Shown: in pieces, positions 25,369 to 34,318 of the stretch
Numbering within the stretch: the stretch's first letter is position 1
How the letters are laid out: each line of letters starts with the position of its first letter
DNA from: an uncultured Ferrovibrio sp.
GTDB lineage: Bacteria > Pseudomonadota > Alphaproteobacteria > Ferrovibrionales > Ferrovibrionaceae
Length of the DNA stretch: 61,830 bases
Direction of reading: 5' to 3'
Assembly (NCBI RefSeq): GCF_937960835.1
Contig: NZ_CALGPC010000007.1
Location: 1-61,830 of the forward strand
Program-made: the position numbers and the translations under genes
Notes under the pieces: generated by a model
The model's input: the letters and a program-made list of their open reading frames with translations, nothing else
Database searches by the model: none
What the model was told of the DNA's origin: nothing

Positions 25369-25961
25369 CCAGCTTTGCGCTGTCGCAGCGCGGTTGCGCT
25401 CAACGGATTGAGCTTTGACTTCAGCAGCAGGAAGCATGGCGGCTGCAGGCTGGCGAGCGCGGCCGCCTCATGCTGCGGCAGGCGCCAGCGATTCATATAG
25501 CGGCCGGCCAGGCTTTGCGGCGCGGTCAGGTTATGGCCGGGGCGGTCGAGCACGGCAATCGGCATGCTGCGCGCGATGTCCTCCCAGCGGTCCCAGTAGC
25601 GGATCTGGTTGAGATTGTCGGCCCCCATCAGCCAGACGAAGCGCAGATTCGGATAGTGGCGCCGCAGATGCTCCAGCGTATCGGCGGTATAGCGGGTGCC
25701 GAGCCGCGTCTCGATGGCGGTGACCTTGATGCGCGGATGCGCGGCGACCTGCGCCGCGCCGGCCAGGCGCTCGGCCAGCGGCGCCATGCCGTCGGCTGTC
25801 TTGAGCGGATTCTGCGGGCTGACCAGCCACCAGACCTGATCGAGCTTCAGCCGGTGCAATGCGATCAGGCTGATCTCGCGATGCGCGGCATGGGCGGGAT
25901 TGAACGAGCCGCCCAGCAATCCAATCCGCAATGACAGGCGCGAACCGAAGGATGGGATCAT
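25365..25961 (-). CDS. nadD: Nicotinate-nucleotide adenylyltransferase
   Basis: Transfers AMP from ATP to nicotinate mononucleotide in NAD synthesis. The nucleotidyltransferase fold is clear: IGLLGGSFNPAHAAHREISL (GGSFxPxHxxH), WWLVSPQNPLK, RLGTRYTADTLEHL, WLMGADNL and the closing LSATALRQRKAG (in place of the usual ISSTxIR). ATG 25961 gives 198 residues; TTG 25985 would add eight. It is the last gene of proB-proA-nadD. The usual followers rsfS and rlmH are absent. Confidence 0.94.
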   Translation of the reverse strand: MIPSFGSRLSLRIGLLGGSFNPAHAAHREISLIALHRLKLDQVWWLVSPQNPLKTADGMAPLAERLAGAAQVAAHPRIKVTAIETRLGTRYTADTLEHLRRHYPNLRFVWLMGADNLNQIRYWDRWEDIARSMPIAVLDRPGHNLTAPQSLAGRYMNRWRLPQHEAAALASLQPPCFLLLKSKLNPLSATALRQRKAG

Positions 25962-25997
25962 GGATGGATCGCGCTGCCGTTTCAAAAAAGGATGGGT

Positions 25998-27290
25998 TTA
26001 GTCGGGCCGAACCTGACCGTTACCGTGCACGAGATACTTGAAGGTCGTCAACTGCTCGACGCCGACCGGTCCGCGGGCATGCATCTTGCCGGTGGCAATG
26101 CCGATCTCCGCCCCCATGCCGAACTCGCCGCCATCGGCAAACTGCGTGGAGGCGTTATGCAGCAGGATGGCGCTGTCCAGCCGGTTCATGAAGGTGGCAG
26201 CATGGCCGGTATCCCCGGTGAGAATCGCTTCGGTGTGATGCGAGCCATAGGTGGAGATATGCCGGATGGCATCATCCAGGCCATCGACCACCTTGGCGGC
26301 GATGATGGCATCGAGATACTCGGTCGCCCAATCCTCTTCGGTGGCGGGCTTCACGCGGGCGTCGGCTGCCTGCACCTCGGCATCGCCGCGCACTTCGCAG
26401 CCTTTGTCCAGCAGGGCTTTCACGAGCCGGGGCAGCAGGGTTTTGGCAGCGCTGCGTTCCACCAGCAATGTCTCGGCCGCTCCGCAGACGCCGGTGCGCC
26501 GCAGCTTGGCATTCACCACCACGCGCTCGGCCATGTCGGGATCGGCGCTTTCCTCGACATAGATATGGCAGTTGCCTTCGAGATGCGCGAAGACCGGCAC
26601 GCGGCTTTCCGACTGCACGCGCGCCACCAGCGACTTGCCGCCGCGGGGCACGATGACATCCAGCCATTGCGGCGAGGTCAGCATGGCGCCGACCATGGCG
26701 CGGTCGGTGGTGGGCACAAGCTGGATCGCCGCTTCCGGCAATTTGGCGCTCTTCAATCCTTCCACCAGGCAGGCATGGATGGCGCGGCTGGACCTAAAGC
26801 TTTCAGAGCCGCCGCGCAAAATGCAGGCATTGCCCGCCTTCAGGCAGAGCCCACCGGCATCGGCGGTGACATTGGGGCGGCTTTCGAAGATCACGCCGAT
26901 CACGCCGAGCGGCGTGCGCACGCGCTGAATCTTCAAACCATTCGGCCGCGTCCATTCGGCGATCACGCCGCCGACCGGATCGGGCAGGGCGGCGATCTCT
27001 TCCAGACCTTGCGCGATCCCGGCAATCCGTTTGCTGTTCAGCATCAAACGATCCAGCAGGGCCGCGCTCAGGCCCTTCTGCCTGCCAGCTGCCATATCTT
27101 CAGCGTTGGCAGCAAGAATCTCTGCCTCGCGCGTTTGCAAGGCCTGAGCGGCGGCGCGCAGCGCGGCGTTCTTCTGTCCAGTCGAGGCGGTGGCCAGAAT
27201 GGCGGCGGCGGCTTTCGCGTCGCGGCCCATCTGATCCATCAGGGCGGCAATGGAAGCGGTCGTGTCGGAGATCGTCGCATGCGCGGTCAT
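25998..27290 (-). CDS. proA: Gamma-glutamyl phosphate reductase
   Basis: NADPH-dependent reduction of glutamyl-5-phosphate to glutamate-5-semialdehyde, the second step of proline synthesis. The ALDH fold is 430 residues with VIFESRPNVTADAGGLCLKAG, CGAAETLLVERSAAK holding the catalytic Cys, and FADGGEFGMGAEIGIATGK. The start has AAGGA upstream. It lies 11 bp after proB and 12-36 bp before nadD, forming one operon. Confidence 0.97.
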   Translation of the reverse strand: MTAHATISDTTASIAALMDQMGRDAKAAAAILATASTGQKNAALRAAAQALQTREAEILAANAEDMAAGRQKGLSAALLDRLMLNSKRIAGIAQGLEEIAALPDPVGGVIAEWTRPNGLKIQRVRTPLGVIGVIFESRPNVTADAGGLCLKAGNACILRGGSESFRSSRAIHACLVEGLKSAKLPEAAIQLVPTTDRAMVGAMLTSPQWLDVIVPRGGKSLVARVQSESRVPVFAHLEGNCHIYVEESADPDMAERVVVNAKLRRTGVCGAAETLLVERSAAKTLLPRLVKALLDKGCEVRGDAEVQAADARVKPATEEDWATEYLDAIIAAKVVDGLDDAIRHISTYGSHHTEAILTGDTGHAATFMNRLDSAILLHNASTQFADGGEFGMGAEIGIATGKMHARGPVGVEQLTTFKYLVHGNGQVRPD

Positions 27291-27301
27291 CGGTATCGTC
27301 C

Positions 27302-28417
27302 TTAACGCAGAACCAGATCGTCGCGGTGGATCATCTCGTCACGGCCACCGTAGCCGAGAATCTCCGCGATGTCGCCGGATTTATGGCCTTTGATGCGGCG
27401 CGCATCTTCATCGGCATAGGCGCTTAAGCCCACCGCGATCTCGATGCCCTCGGGATCGAGCACGCGCACCAAATCGCCGCGCTGGAAGCGGCCTTCGACA
27501 TCGGTCACGCCAGCGGGCAGCAGCGAGCGGCCCTGCTTCAGCGCCTTCACCGCGCCGGCATCGACGGTGATCGAGCCCTGCGGGTTGAGATGGCCGGCGA
27601 TCCATTGCTTGCGCGCCGCGCTTGGCGTTCCTTCCGCCAGGAACCAGCTGCAGCGTCCGCCATCGCGGATCGATTTTACCGGATGCATCACCTTGCCGTT
27701 GGCGATCACCATGGCGCAGCCCGCACCCACTGCGATCTTGGCCGCGAGAATCTTGGTGATCATGCCGCCGCGGCCAAGGCCGGAGCGCGACACGCCGGCC
27801 ATCGCTTCGATTTCGGGCGTAATCTGCTCGATCACAGGGAAGAATTTGGCATTGGGATCGAGGCCGGGATCGGCCGAATAAAGGCCGTCGATATCGGACA
27901 GCAGCACCAGGCAGTCGGCCGAGATCATCTGCGCGACGCGGGCCGCCAGGCGGTCGTTGTCGCCGAAGCGGATTTCCGCCGTCGCCACCGTGTCGTTCTC
28001 GTTGATCACGGGAACGACGCCGAGCTTGAGGAGCGTGTGCACGGTTTCGCGAGCGTTGAGGTAATGCCGCCGCGATTCCGTATCGCCCAAGGTAAGCAGG
28101 ATCTGCGCGGTCTTCAGATCATGCCGCGCCAGCGCTTCCTGCCAGGCCGCCGACAGACGGATCTGCCCGGCCGCCGCCGCCGCCTGGCTTTCATCCAGAC
28201 GCAGGGTTTTGCCCGGCAGGCCGAGAATGCGGCGGCCAAGCGCAATCGCGCCGGAGGAAACCACCAGCACGTCCTTGCCCTCTTCACGCAGGGCAGCGAT
28301 GTCATCGACCAGCGCATTCAGCCATGCGGCCCGCAGGGTGCCCTTCTCGCTGTCGACCAGCAGGGACGAGCCGACCTTGACGACAACGCGTTTTGCTTTC
28401 TTCAAAGCATCAGTCAT
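27302..28417 (-). CDS. proB: Glutamate 5-kinase with PUA domain
   Basis: Phosphorylates glutamate to glutamyl-5-phosphate, committing it to proline. The amino-acid kinase domain has VVKVGSSLLVDSEKG, VSSGAIALGRRIL, VPVINENDTVATAEIRFGDND and SDIDGLYSADP. The C-terminal PUA domain (about residues 280-360) has SLLPAGVTDVEGRFQRGDLV. The enzyme is normally inhibited by proline through the kinase domain. A terminator separates it from obg upstream, so it probably has its own promoter in the 75-bp spacer. Confidence 0.97.
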   Translation of the reverse strand: MTDALKKAKRVVVKVGSSLLVDSEKGTLRAAWLNALVDDIAALREEGKDVLVVSSGAIALGRRILGLPGKTLRLDESQAAAAAGQIRLSAAWQEALARHDLKTAQILLTLGDTESRRHYLNARETVHTLLKLGVVPVINENDTVATAEIRFGDNDRLAARVAQMISADCLVLLSDIDGLYSADPGLDPNAKFFPVIEQITPEIEAMAGVSRSGLGRGGMITKILAAKIAVGAGCAMVIANGKVMHPVKSIRDGGRCSWFLAEGTPSAARKQWIAGHLNPQGSITVDAGAVKALKQGRSLLPAGVTDVEGRFQRGDLVRVLDPEGIEIAVGLSAYADEDARRIKGHKSGDIAEILGYGGRDEMIHRDDLVLR

Positions 28418-28431
28418 AGCGAACTCGATAC

Positions 28432-28471
28432 AAAAACAGCCGTCATGCCACGGCCAGGCGGTGGCATGACG
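28432..28471 (-). terminator. Rho-independent terminator after obg
   Basis: On the minus strand an 11-bp stem (CGTCATGCCAC / GTGGCATGACG, 9-nt loop) is followed by GCTGTTTTTGT. It lies between obg and proB. Confidence 0.8.
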
Positions 28472-28491
28472 TCAGGGGAGTAGAGCGCCGA

Positions 28492-29514
28492 TCACGCATT
28501 TTCCGCCTCCGCCTTCTCCGCGGCGCGCGCTTCGGCGATCACCTCGTAGAGCTTGGCGACGACTTCATCCACGCCCGCGCCGGAGACGCCGGACAGCGCA
28601 AAGACCGGCCGTTTGGCCGAGCGCCTGAGCTTGGTCAGCTTTTCCTTCACTTCCTCTTCGCTCAGGGCGTCGATCTTGTTGAGGCCGATGATCTCGGGCT
28701 TCTTGTCCAGCCCGGCGCCGTAGGCCTTCAGTTCCTTGCGGATGAGTTTCCAGTTGGCGACCGGATCTTCCGCCGTGCCGTCCAGCAGATGCAGGATGAC
28801 GGCGCAGCGCTCGACATGGCCTAGAAAGCGATGGCCAAGACCAGCGCCGTCCGCCGCGCCTTCGATCAGGCCGGGCAGGTCGGCCAGCACGAATTCGCGG
28901 TCATTGGTTTTCACCACGCCAAGCTGGGGCTTCAGCGTGGTGAAGGGATAATCGGCGATCTTGGGCTTGGCGCGGGAAACGCGCGACAGGAAGGTTGACT
29001 TGCCGGCATTGGGCAGGCCGACCAGACCGGCATCGGCGATCAGCTTGAGCCGCAGCCAGATCCACTTCTCCTCACCGGGCCAGCCGGGATCGGCGCGGCG
29101 CGGCGCCCGGTTGGTGGAAGACTTGTAATGCTCGTTGCCGAAGCCGCCATCGCCGCCCTTGGCCAGCAGCACGCGCTGGCCCACTTCCGTCAGATCGGCG
29201 ATCAGCGTTTCGTTGTCCTCGGCGAAGATCTGCGTACCCTTGGGCACTTTCAGCACCACGTCGGGCGCATTGGCCCCGGACCGCTGGCGGCCCATGCCAT
29301 GGCCGCCGCGGGCGGCGCGGAAATGCTGCTGATAGCGGTAGTCGATCAGCGTGTTCAGGCCGTCGACGCATTCGGCCCAGACGTCGCCGCCCTTGCCGCC
29401 ATTGCCGCCGTCTGGTCCGCCGAACTCGATGAACTTTTCGCGGCGGAAGCTGACGGCGCCGGCGCCGCCATGCCCGCTTTCGATATAGACCTTGGCCTGA
29501 TCGAGGAATTTCAT
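28492..29514 (-). CDS. obgE: Obg family GTPase
   Basis: Ribosome-associated GTPase acting in 50S maturation and stress control. The 340-residue protein has the Gly-rich OBG fold (GGHGGAGAVSFRREKFIEFG, then GGPDGGNGGKGGDVW) and the G domain with GLPNAGKSTFLSRV (G1), TTLKPQLGV (G2), DLPGLIEGA (G3) and NKID (G4). The divergent C-terminal tail is short, as in many alphaproteobacteria. It follows rplU-rpmA but with a terminator-like hairpin between. Confidence 0.97.
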   Translation of the reverse strand: MKFLDQAKVYIESGHGGAGAVSFRREKFIEFGGPDGGNGGKGGDVWAECVDGLNTLIDYRYQQHFRAARGGHGMGRQRSGANAPDVVLKVPKGTQIFAEDNETLIADLTEVGQRVLLAKGGDGGFGNEHYKSSTNRAPRRADPGWPGEEKWIWLRLKLIADAGLVGLPNAGKSTFLSRVSRAKPKIADYPFTTLKPQLGVVKTNDREFVLADLPGLIEGAADGAGLGHRFLGHVERCAVILHLLDGTAEDPVANWKLIRKELKAYGAGLDKKPEIIGLNKIDALSEEEVKEKLTKLRRSAKRPVFALSGVSGAGVDEVVAKLYEVIAEARAAEKAEAENA

Positions 29515-29540
29515 TGTGCTGCTGCTATGTCGTCAAAACG

Positions 29541-29571
29541 AAAAAGGGGAATGGCCTGCGCCATTCCCCTT
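29541..29571 (-). terminator. Terminator/attenuator between rpmA and obg
   Basis: A 12-bp stem on the minus strand (AAGGGGAATGGC / GCCATTCCCCTT, loop GCAG) is followed by TTTTTCGTTTTG. This is a strong Rho-independent signal. Some read-through would be needed if obg shares the rplU promoter. Confidence 0.88.
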
Positions 29572-29608
29572 GATCGATTTGCTATGCTCTCGGGAAAGGC
29601 GCGTGAGA

Positions 29609-29869
29609 TCACGCCTCCGGCGGCAGCACCGACACGAAAGTACGGCCATTCTTGCCGTCATGGAACTTCACCTTGCCGTCCACGAGGGCGAACAGGGTGT
29701 GATCCTTGCCGATGCCGACATTCTTGCCCGGATGCATCTTGGTGCCGCGCTGGCGGACCAGGATGTTGCCGGCGACGACGGCTTCCGAACCGAACTTCTT
29801 GACGCCGAGGCGTTTGGACTCGGAGTCGCGGCCGTTGCGCGAGGAGCCGCCAGCTTTTTTGTGTGCCAT
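29609..29869 (-). CDS. rpmA: 50S ribosomal protein L27
   Basis: An 86-residue protein starting MAHKKAGGSSRNGRDSESKR and continuing LGVKKFGSEAV and GNILVRQRGTKMHPG. Its N-terminal arm reaches the peptidyl transferase centre. There is no N-terminal leader of the kind cleaved in Firmicutes. It lies 30 bp after rplU in the same operon. Confidence 0.99.
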   Translation of the reverse strand: MAHKKAGGSSRNGRDSESKRLGVKKFGSEAVVAGNILVRQRGTKMHPGKNVGIGKDHTLFALVDGKVKFHDGKNGRTFVSVLPPEA

Positions 29870-29899
29870 GGAACTGTCTCCTTAAACTCTATGCGCCGA

Positions 29900-30208
29900 T
29901 CAGGCGGCGATCTCGAGGATCTTCACCGCCGTGTACTGCTGGCGATGACCGTTCTTGCGGCGCGAATTCTGCCGGCGGCGCTTCTTGAAGACGATCAGCT
30001 TCGGACCGCGGGTGCGGCCGATCACCTCGGCCTTCACCTTGGCGGCGCCAACCGCCTTGCCGGCCTTCAGATCGGCACCCTTGCCGACGGCCAGAACCTG
30101 ATCGAATTCGATCTTGTCACCGGCCTCACCGGCCAACAGCTCGACCTCGAGCACGTCGCCCGCCGCCACCTTGTACTGCTTACCGCCGGTCTTGATCACT
30201 GCGAACAT
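29900..30208 (-). CDS. rplU: 50S ribosomal protein L21
   Basis: A 102-residue protein starting MFAVIKTGGKQYKVAAGDVL, with LIVFKKRRRQNSRRKNGHRQ binding 23S rRNA. First gene of the rplU-rpmA operon, directly downstream of a good sigma-70 promoter. Confidence 0.99.
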   Translation of the reverse strand: MFAVIKTGGKQYKVAAGDVLEVELLAGEAGDKIEFDQVLAVGKGADLKAGKAVGAAKVKAEVIGRTRGPKLIVFKKRRRQNSRRKNGHRQQYTAVKILEIAA

Positions 30209-30273
30209 ATTGGTTTTCCATAAGAAAATGGCAGCGCCAGCCTTCCGGCGCCACCCGAATTCCGAGGTCGCGC

Positions 30274-30301
30274 ACTATAACTGCCGCTAAGGGGCTGTCA
30301 A
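30274..30301 (-). promoter_or_regulatory. Sigma-70 promoter of rplU-rpmA
   Basis: TTGACA (30296-30301, minus strand) and TATAGT (30274-30279) are 16 bp apart, about 65 bp upstream of rplU. The element overlaps the 3' end of the nuclease gene. Confidence 0.75.
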
Positions 30302-30799
30302 CCCCGGATTCTGGCCCGTCTGCGGGCCTATATGGCGCCGCCTTTGCCGCCGCCATTCCCAGGCGGGCTGGGCCTCGCCGGCCCAGAAGCCGCGGCCGCC
30401 GATCTGAGCCTCCCGTTCGGCATCCTCATAGTCGCGGGCATAGTCGGTATAGGCCCAGGCCAGGCCGGCGCGGACCATCTCCCGGTTCAGCTCGATCCGG
30501 CCGGCCCAGCAGATCGCAACGATGCGGCCATAGCGGTCGCGGTCCTTTTCCCGGCAGCGGACCTGGCGGTTGCCGATCAGGCGGCGCAGATAGGCCGCCG
30601 CCTCCTGCCCGCACAGCCAGTCGACGCCGTTTTTCCTGCAAATCTGGTCTTTTTCCGGAGCGTCGATGCCATAGAAGCGATAGGTGACCGTACCGATCTG
30701 CAGCGTGTCGCCGTCCACAACCTTGACCGGGCCGGCGGCCATGGCCGGGGCGGCCAGAAAGAGCAGGAAGAGGTGCCAGAGAATCGGATGCCACCGCAT
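30287..30799 (-). CDS. Thermonuclease (SNase-like) family protein
   Basis: A 170-residue protein with a signal peptide (WHLFLLFLAAPAMAAG), so probably periplasmic or secreted. The OB-fold nuclease core has VKVVDGDTLQIG, YRFYGIDAPEKDQ with metal and substrate residues, CREKDRDRYGRIVAI and NREMVRAGLAWAY. Relatives cleave DNA/RNA with calcium. Its stop overlaps the rplU promoter region. Confidence 0.88.
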   Translation of the reverse strand: MRWHPILWHLFLLFLAAPAMAAGPVKVVDGDTLQIGTVTYRFYGIDAPEKDQICRKNGVDWLCGQEAAAYLRRLIGNRQVRCREKDRDRYGRIVAICWAGRIELNREMVRAGLAWAYTDYARDYEDAEREAQIGGRGFWAGEAQPAWEWRRQRRRHIGPQTGQNPGLTAP

Positions 30800-30925
30800 T
30801 CTGCCTGCATAGCATACAATAATATGTGCACGCTTCGGGGTGAGGAGATCGCGCCGCCCGCCCGGGCAGGGCCGGGCATAAAACCGTCCTTAACCGGGCG
30901 GAGCAAATCTGCTATCCGGGCCCGC

Positions 30926-31876
30926 ATGCCTGTGTCGCAGCGCCGCCGCCTGCTGGTGATCTACAACCCGGCCGCGGGATCCGGCCGGCTGAACCCGCGC
31001 AGGCGCGCCCGGCTGCAAGCCTGGCTCGATTTATTGAAAGACGCCGGCTGTGCGGCTGAGTTCCGCCCGACCACCCGGCGCGGCGATGCGGAACGCTTTG
31101 CCGCCGAGGCGCTTGCTGCGCGCTACGATGCCGTGGTCGCGGCCGGCGGCGACGGCACCATCGGCGAAATCGCCAACGGCCTGCCCGAGGATGCGGCCCC
31201 GCTTGGCATCCTTCCTCTGGGCACTGCCAATGTGCTGGCGCTGGAAATCGGATTGCCGCTTGGTCCTTCTGCCGCGACGCAGGCCTTGCTGCATGGACCG
31301 GTGGCGCGGATCTGGCCCGGCTATGTGAATGACCGCCTGTTCACCATCATGGCCGGGATCGGCTTCGATGCCCATGTCGTCGCGGCCCTGTCGCCGCGAC
31401 AAAAATTCTGGCTCGGCAAGGGCGCCTATGTGATTGAAACCCTGCGGCAGTTCATCCGCTATGACGGGCCGGGATTCCGGCTGGCGATCGATGGCGTGGA
31501 TTACGCTTGTGCTTCGGCCGTCATCGCCAAGGGGCATTTCTATGGCGGCAAATTCGTCTGCGCGCCGCATGCGCGACTGAACGATCCCGCCTTTGAGGTC
31601 TGCCTGTTCAGGAAAAGCGGGCGCGCCGGCGTCCTGCGCGCGGCGGCGGCGCTGATGCTGGGGCGGTTGCACAGATTGCCGGAGATCGAACTGGTGCGCG
31701 GCCATCGCATCGACATTTTCGGCCCAAAGACGGAGCCCGTGCAGGCCGATGGTGATATCGTGACCTACCTGCCGGCAAAAGTGAGGATCGGCGCGCGGGC
31801 GATAAAGTTGATCGTGCCGCCTGGCAGCGCATTGGCGCAGCCCATGGCTGCAAGCGCCGGCGAAGCCGTCGCCTAG
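30926..31876 (+). CDS. Diacylglycerol kinase / lipid kinase family protein
   Basis: A 316-residue DAGK-catalytic-domain protein (YegS/BmrU type). Marks are RRLLVIYNPAAGSG, DAVVAAGGDGTIGEIANGL (the GGDGT nucleotide loop) and LGILPLGTANVLALEIGLP; the second domain has GIGFDAHVVAAL and VQADGDIVTYLPAKV. It probably phosphorylates a membrane lipid with ATP. ATG 30926 is chosen by homology; a long open extension to 30332 is the shadow of the nuclease gene. The stop overlaps the convergent nucleotidyltransferase by 4 bp. Confidence 0.88.
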   Translation: MPVSQRRRLLVIYNPAAGSGRLNPRRRARLQAWLDLLKDAGCAAEFRPTTRRGDAERFAAEALAARYDAVVAAGGDGTIGEIANGLPEDAAPLGILPLGTANVLALEIGLPLGPSAATQALLHGPVARIWPGYVNDRLFTIMAGIGFDAHVVAALSPRQKFWLGKGAYVIETLRQFIRYDGPGFRLAIDGVDYACASAVIAKGHFYGGKFVCAPHARLNDPAFEVCLFRKSGRAGVLRAAAALMLGRLHRLPEIELVRGHRIDIFGPKTEPVQADGDIVTYLPAKVRIGARAIKLIVPPGSALAQPMAASAGEAVA

Positions 31877-32721
31877 GCCAGATCGAATTCGCCGCCACGC
31901 ACCAAGGCGGCGGTCTCGCGCACCATCTGCCGCAGGCGTTCAAGACCGTCTTCCGGTGCGCCATTGCCGATGGCCATGAAGACGCTTTCGACGCCGCTGC
32001 AAAAATGCCGCGGCGCCAGAGTGAACCCGTCGGCCTGGGCGACGGCATTCTTCTCGTTCAGCAGATATTCGCCGTTCAACGCGAACAGCACCTGGCAGAG
32101 GCAGGATACGCAGCGGAAGACGCAGCCGGAAAGATAACAGAGATCGCCGCGATGCAGGCTCTTTTCGGCATTGCTCAGGGCGAATTCGGCTTCCCATTGG
32201 AAGGCCTGCGGCAAAGCCTCACGCAGTGCATCGGGATAGGGCGTTGTCAGCCGCTTCAGGGCGGCGAAGGCATTGGTCGGATCCCACAGCGCACGGCCAT
32301 GAGCGACTCCGCCCATATAGATGGCGGAGACGAAGCCATGCGGATGGCCGGGCTGGTAATGCGTGGTGACGCGGCCCATGCAGCAATCGTCGATCACCAT
32401 GCGCACCTTGTAGAGATCGCGATACAGAAGATCGACGCGCTGGCCATCGACCGTCAGCCAGCCGCCGCCGTTGATCCAGGGTCCCCAGCCGGCGATGGGC
32501 GTCAGCGATGCGTCTTCATCCAGAGCGGAAACGGCCGCTTGCAGCGCAGCCAGGTCAAAGACATGGCGGGGATCGTAATAGAGGCCGATGTCGTAATCGG
32601 ATTCCGTCGATGCTACGCCGCGCGCGCGTAAGCCGCCGAGCGTGATGACGTCGATGCCCGGGATCGGAGAGAGCGCATCAACGATGCGCCGCAGAAGGAT
32701 GTCCTGACCATTGCTGCGCAT
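31873..32721 (-). CDS. Nucleotidyltransferase-domain protein
   Basis: A 282-residue protein with a minimal-nucleotidyltransferase start, ITLGGLRARGVASTESDYDIGLYY. The DxD-like acidic pair is preceded by GG and Ser, and a third acid may be in VDLLYRDL. A helical C-terminal half has several Cys (CYLSGCVFRCVSCLCQ). The transferred group and target are unknown; aminoglycoside-type and tRNA-type relatives both share the fold. It is transcribed after the TerB gene with 17 bp between. Confidence 0.75.
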   Translation of the reverse strand: MRSNGQDILLRRIVDALSPIPGIDVITLGGLRARGVASTESDYDIGLYYDPRHVFDLAALQAAVSALDEDASLTPIAGWGPWINGGGWLTVDGQRVDLLYRDLYKVRMVIDDCCMGRVTTHYQPGHPHGFVSAIYMGGVAHGRALWDPTNAFAALKRLTTPYPDALREALPQAFQWEAEFALSNAEKSLHRGDLCYLSGCVFRCVSCLCQVLFALNGEYLLNEKNAVAQADGFTLAPRHFCSGVESVFMAIGNGAPEDGLERLRQMVRETAALVRGGEFDLA

Positions 32722-32737
32722 CGCCGCTCAATCGCGG

Positions 32738-33169
32738 CTACTCCGCCGGCACGAGGGCAGCGGCGCGCTTGTAGCGGGCGCGCGCCCCGCGCTCGATGGC
32801 GGCGGCATGCAGACGTTCCACGCCGATCTCATGGCGCAGCATTTCCAGCCAGCGCAATTCTTCCTGCCGGCCGTGGCCGTCGACCGCGACGATATCGCAG
32901 GCCAGCGCATAGGCCGTCTCGCGCCAATCCGGCGGCAGCGCTTCCTTGACGAGGCCGAGCGCGGCATCGATGCCGTCTTCCTCATCCAGCAATGCAACGC
33001 AGTCGCCGGTCGCGACGCGCATGGCATCGAGTGAATAGTCCTGGAAGATCGGCAGATGACGCACTGCCACTTCGATTGCGGCCACTTCCGATTCCTTCAA
33101 TTTTCCATCCGCCACGGCAGCGATCACCATGGCATAGATCAAGGCGTTGTGCGGTGTGATGGTAGACAT
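32738..33169 (-). CDS. TerB-like (tellurite resistance B fold) protein
   Basis: A 143-residue all-helical protein. The TerB motif is seen twice: YAMVIAAVADGKLKESEVAA and ALACDIVAVDGHGRQEELRW, each with the conserved acid-Gly pair that binds metal in the family. No ter operon genes are nearby, so a role in tellurite resistance is not implied. ATG 33169 is preferred; the open extension to 33250 has no coding character. It is probably cotranscribed with the nucleotidyltransferase. Confidence 0.8.
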   Translation of the reverse strand: MSTITPHNALIYAMVIAAVADGKLKESEVAAIEVAVRHLPIFQDYSLDAMRVATGDCVALLDEEDGIDAALGLVKEALPPDWRETAYALACDIVAVDGHGRQEELRWLEMLRHEIGVERLHAAAIERGARARYKRAAALVPAE

Positions 33170-33328
33170 GATCCGGCTGCTGATTGAGGTGGAGTTCTGC
33201 CGACTATGAGAGCATGTCGGAGCGACTGCAAGTGCAGAAAAATTCATCATCCGCCGCCGCCATAGGCCACATTTTTGCCATCACAACAGGCTTTCCTTTT
33301 TCACTTGGGCAAAGCAAGCTTGGGGATC

Positions 33329-34303
33329 ATGCGCGCCGTTGTTCGCTACGTGATCCTGCCCGGTCTCGGCACCTTGCTCTTCGCGGTTGCCGTCGTGGCC
33401 GCAGCGATCGTGTGGGGAAGCGCGCCGCCACCGCCGCCATTAACCGCTGTCAACGAGCTGGTTGCGCAGCAGAATATTACCGCCTTGCCTGAACGGCGGT
33501 TCATCCGCGCCCGTGACGGAACTGCTTTGGCCTATCGCGCTTATTCCGGTGCGATCGCGCGGGCTGTTATTCTCGTGCATGGATCGACGGCGCAGGCGGA
33601 AAGCATGCATGCGTTGGCGCGGGCGCTGCACGCCATGCCTGATCCGCCCAGTGTCTTTGCCATCGACATCCGCGGCCATGGCCAGAGCGGACGGCGCGGC
33701 GATATCGATTATGTCGGCCAGCTCGAAGACGACTTGGAGGATTTCCTGGCGGCGCAATCCACCACGCATCCGGCGGCGCAATGGACATTGATCGGCTTTT
33801 CATCCGGTGGCGGCTTCACGCTGCGGATTGCCGGATCGCATCTGTCGGAGAAATTCCGCCGCTACATCCTGCTGGCGCCGATGCTGCATCACGACGCGCC
33901 GACCTATCGTCCGCAAGGCGGCGGCTGGGCGACGGCGTACATTCCGCGCCTGATCGGTTTGTCCGTGCTCGACAAGCTCGGCTTGCCCTGGTTTCAGGAT
34001 TTGCCGGTGCTGGCTTTCGCGCGTGAGGATGCCGAGGGTCAGCCTTATGCCTATTCCTACCGGCTATGGCGCAATTTCAAGGCGCATGAAGACTACGCCG
34101 CCGACTTCCGCAAGATGCCGGTGCCGCCTGTGGTGCTGGTCGGCGCAAATGACGAGCTCTTCGTCGCCGAGGCCTTTCCGCCCTTGATCAAGGAGATCCG
34201 CTCCGATGCGCAGATCACGGTTCTGCCGGGGCTTGGGCATATGGACATGATCTTTGCCGACGCGGCGCATCAGGCGGTCGTCACCGCGCTCGAGCAGCAA
34301 TAA
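33329..34303 (+). CDS. Membrane-anchored alpha/beta hydrolase (lysophospholipase-like)
   Basis: A 324-residue protein with one N-terminal membrane helix (VILPGLGTLLFAVAVVAAAI) followed by an alpha/beta hydrolase domain outside the membrane. Marks: VILVHGSTAQAESMHALARA (oxyanion), DIRGHGQSGRRG, the nucleophile LIGFSSGGGFTLRIAGS, and the catalytic His in LPGLGHMDMIF. ATG 33329 has GGGGA upstream; a TTG 18 codons earlier is less likely. A monoacylglycerol lipase-type activity is inferred. Confidence 0.87.
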   Translation: MRAVVRYVILPGLGTLLFAVAVVAAAIVWGSAPPPPPLTAVNELVAQQNITALPERRFIRARDGTALAYRAYSGAIARAVILVHGSTAQAESMHALARALHAMPDPPSVFAIDIRGHGQSGRRGDIDYVGQLEDDLEDFLAAQSTTHPAAQWTLIGFSSGGGFTLRIAGSHLSEKFRRYILLAPMLHHDAPTYRPQGGGWATAYIPRLIGLSVLDKLGLPWFQDLPVLAFAREDAEGQPYAYSYRLWRNFKAHEDYAADFRKMPVPPVVLVGANDELFVAEAFPPLIKEIRSDAQITVLPGLGHMDMIFADAAHQAVVTALEQQ

Positions 34304-34318
34304 TCAGGCAGCATTGAT

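Noticed and set aside
32738..33169. Tellurite resistance operon
   Set aside because: Only a TerB-fold protein is present; no terA/C/D/E neighbours.
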